From positions 1,116,001 to 1,180,000 of the forward strand of contig JAQSEB010000014.1 of NCBI GenBank assembly GCA_030063045.1: a DNA stretch of 64,000 bases, read 5' to 3'. Source of the stretch: Pratylenchus scribneri. Lineage: Eukaryota; Nematoda; Chromadorea; Rhabditida; Pratylenchidae. This document shows, piece by piece, positions 63,101-64,000 of the stretch (position 1 is the first letter of the stretch; each line of letters opens with the position of its first letter). Under the pieces are notes generated by a model. It did not search any database, was not told where the DNA came from, and saw nothing but the letters and a program-made list of their open reading frames with translations. Position numbers and translations under genes: made by a program.

Positions 63101-63874
63101 CCGGGTTTTTACCGGGGTTTTGAAAATTTTTGCCGGAGTTTTGCCGGGTTTTTAGACCCGAATGCCGGGGTTTTGACTTTTGGAGATGGCACCCCTGTTC
63201 GGCAATTGCAATGTTTTTTCGACAAATTAAATATTTCCCAATGTGTTTTTGCCTTTTCATTGCCAATTGGCTGATTGGCCGGAAGGTGGGTTGTAGTTGT
63301 TGCATTGGAGGACCCGGGCGAGAATTGAGTCACCGAACTACAGGCTCCATTGTCCATATTGGAAGGTGGAATTAATAATTGGGGAGATGGATTTGAATCG
63401 GAATGATGTGAATGTGGATGAAGTATGGATGGCAAAAGGGTGGATGGGCCTTTGAGCAATGAAAAACGGCGAATTGGCGACGGATCTTTGGCCGGATGAA
63501 TTTTATCACCCAAATGTTGGCCTCGATGACTGAGAAAAGAATGAATAAAAAAAGATTAAAAAGAAAATGAACGAACAATGAAGGAATGCGGAGATTCTCC
63601 AAATTTTTGAACAGAGTTCCCTTGGCAATGAGTTCCCCAAATCCGGGTGAATGCGAAAAGGCATAGCCGGATCGAAGGGAACCCCGCCGTTGGCATCGAG
63701 TCATTGCTGTCCTACTAGCCAGTGGTTGTTTGGCCGAAGGTGCTCTTGGCTCGGCCTCATCCTCCCCGAAGAGATGATGGCGGACACGGAGGCGTTGGGC
63801 ATAGGAAGGATGGGTGTCGAACCAGAAGAAACGATTGCCGAGAACGGGCAAAAGGAGGATGGCACAAATTAACA
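60154..63874 (-). CDS. P4-ATPase (phospholipid flippase) C-terminal part, 5' partial
   Basis: P4-ATPases flip aminophospholipids to the cytosolic leaflet. Only the 3' exons are in the window: 63577-63874, 63253-63529, 61981-62112, 61399-61559, 61151-61340, 60154-60417, all in phase. The first begins in the last membrane helix (ICAILLLPVLGNRFFWFD). The cytoplasmic tail continues with HPSYAQRLRVRHHLFG and RRGSLRSGYAFSHSPGFGEL, the segment typical of ATP8B-type flippases. A long low-complexity extension of about 340 residues follows, ending in a Lys-rich tail (KGKEKKKTSFGVEKEGKKAA). Two of the five introns appear to start with GC (63252 and 61980); no GT donor keeps the frame. Another contains a MITE with a nested hAT element. 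Catalytic domains lie to the right of the window, so the paralogue is not assignable. Confidence 0.75.
60490..60575 (+). repeat. Second tRNA-like SINE family, copy 2
   Basis: AAGTGGCTCAATGAACGGGA corresponds to the minus-strand block in 14408-14505, with AGTCTCTCGCC and GGGACTTAAACCCC upstream. It lies just 5' of the last flippase exon's position, in an intron. Tentative. Confidence 0.3.
60695..60965. mobile_element. Mutator-like MITE subfamily, inverted pair, right copy
   Basis: It reverse-complements the copy at 58655-58915 almost throughout (for example GATCTCTTTTGGACGCATCT and ACATAAAATGTCAGGTTTTA). It lies in a flippase intron, while its partner lies upstream of the Srsx-like receptor. 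Confidence 0.65.
61035..61140. repeat. Dispersed repeat, AATGCCTAAWARGGCC family, copy 3 (reverse)
   Basis: Read on the minus strand it has TGTACCCCCAATTTTTGCC, and CTATCAATCAAATATTGCCC at its end, matching copies 1 and 2. It lies in a flippase intron. Confidence 0.55.
61597..61940. mobile_element. Mutator-like MITE, flippase intronic copy
   Basis: Ends AGGATGATATTTAATTTGAC and TTCGATAAATTAAATATTTC are inverted. The inner blocks CAATTGGATAAAGTTGGTCA, GAGATTTATCGATCGAAT and GGTCTAGGACAGGTTTCAG follow family order. Confidence 0.6.
62155..63239. mobile_element. Mutator-like MITE interrupted by a nested element
   Basis: The left end GGATGGTATTTAATTTGCCG and the right end CGACAAATTAAATATTTCCC are the family termini. 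The inner order (GATCTCGTCAAGACGCATC, TTTTAAACCGTTCAAACCC, GAGATCTATCGATTGG, GGTCTAGGACAAACCGC) is intact to 62495 and resumes at 63198 after the hAT insertion. Confidence 0.7.
62496..63197. mobile_element. Non-autonomous hAT element with perfect 8 bp duplication
   Basis: The termini CAGGGCTGCCA and TGGCACCCCTG are typical hAT inverted ends. TTCGGCAA flanks both sides (62488-62495 and 63198-63205), the expected 8 bp target duplication. The 702 bp body is full of CCGGGTTTTTGCCGG-like words near both ends. It includes five 32 bp tandem units of TTTTTCGCTGCGCGGCCATT type (about 62638-62795). No transposase frame is present. Confidence 0.88.
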
Positions 63875-64000
63875 CTATGAATAGAGGGGAATATTAGGGT
63901 TAGGTTATAGAAAATATTGAAAATTAGTAAATTCCAGAATATATTACTGAATGTTGGACTATAAAATTTTGAAAATTTGGCTTCTAGGCTTTTAGAATAT

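Overview
This is a 64 kb window of an AT-rich animal genome with densely packed, multi-exon genes and short introns. The protein content points to a nematode: a Go-alpha almost identical to C. elegans GOA-1, a MOLO-1-like TPM protein, an Srsx-like receptor, GILT-like proteins and AP-1 sigma. Four of about 120 introns read best as GC-AG, which is high and has been reported for cyst nematodes. A tylenchid (cyst-nematode-like) source is therefore my best inference, not a proof. No prokaryotic operon, CRISPR array, rRNA or intact tRNA gene was seen.

Layout. 1-2556 (+): 3' part of a FAAH-like amidase. 3167-7030 (-): an unrecognised coiled-coil protein with DIWxEP repeats. 7354-8720 (-): CTU2. 9662-11335 (+): a Ulp1/SENP SUMO protease sharing its N-terminal module with the 3167-7030 gene. 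11517-12240 (+): AP-1 sigma. 12606-16295: a secreted-protein cluster, made of a cysteine-rich secreted protein (+), a broken C-type lectin (+) and a tandem GILT-like fusion (-). 17157-26858 (+): a 28-exon BIG/AGEF-1 Arf exchange factor with a 1.46 kb Mutator-like foldback element in one intron. 27313-29119 (-): glycerate kinase. 29154-30437: a second foldback element. 31470-34998 (+): a two-RRM, RGG-rich, acidic-tailed RNA-binding protein. 36996-38717 (+): a rhodopsin-class GPCR. 39939-41349 (+): a MOLO-1-like TPM membrane protein. 41350-52387: an 11 kb stretch without a supported gene, holding two arrays of one minisatellite. 52388-54662 (+): goa-1. 55645-56950: a third minisatellite. 57031-58599 (-): an Srsx-like receptor. 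60154-63874 (-): the C-terminal exons of a P4-ATPase, whose 5' part lies beyond the right edge.

The genes do not form one pathway. Themes are membrane traffic (AGEF-1 and AP-1 sigma both serve Arf-dependent Golgi/endosome sorting; the P4-ATPase flips lipids on the same membranes) and neuronal signalling (GOA-1, two GPCRs, a possible receptor accessory protein). The introns and gaps are crowded with short inverted-repeat elements. They include a Mutator-like family with 9 bp duplications, a hAT element with a perfect 8 bp duplication nested inside a member of that family, and tRNA-derived SINEs. The most distinctive observations are the module shared by the SUMO protease and its neighbour, the double GILT protein with lost active sites, and the graded set of foldback elements.
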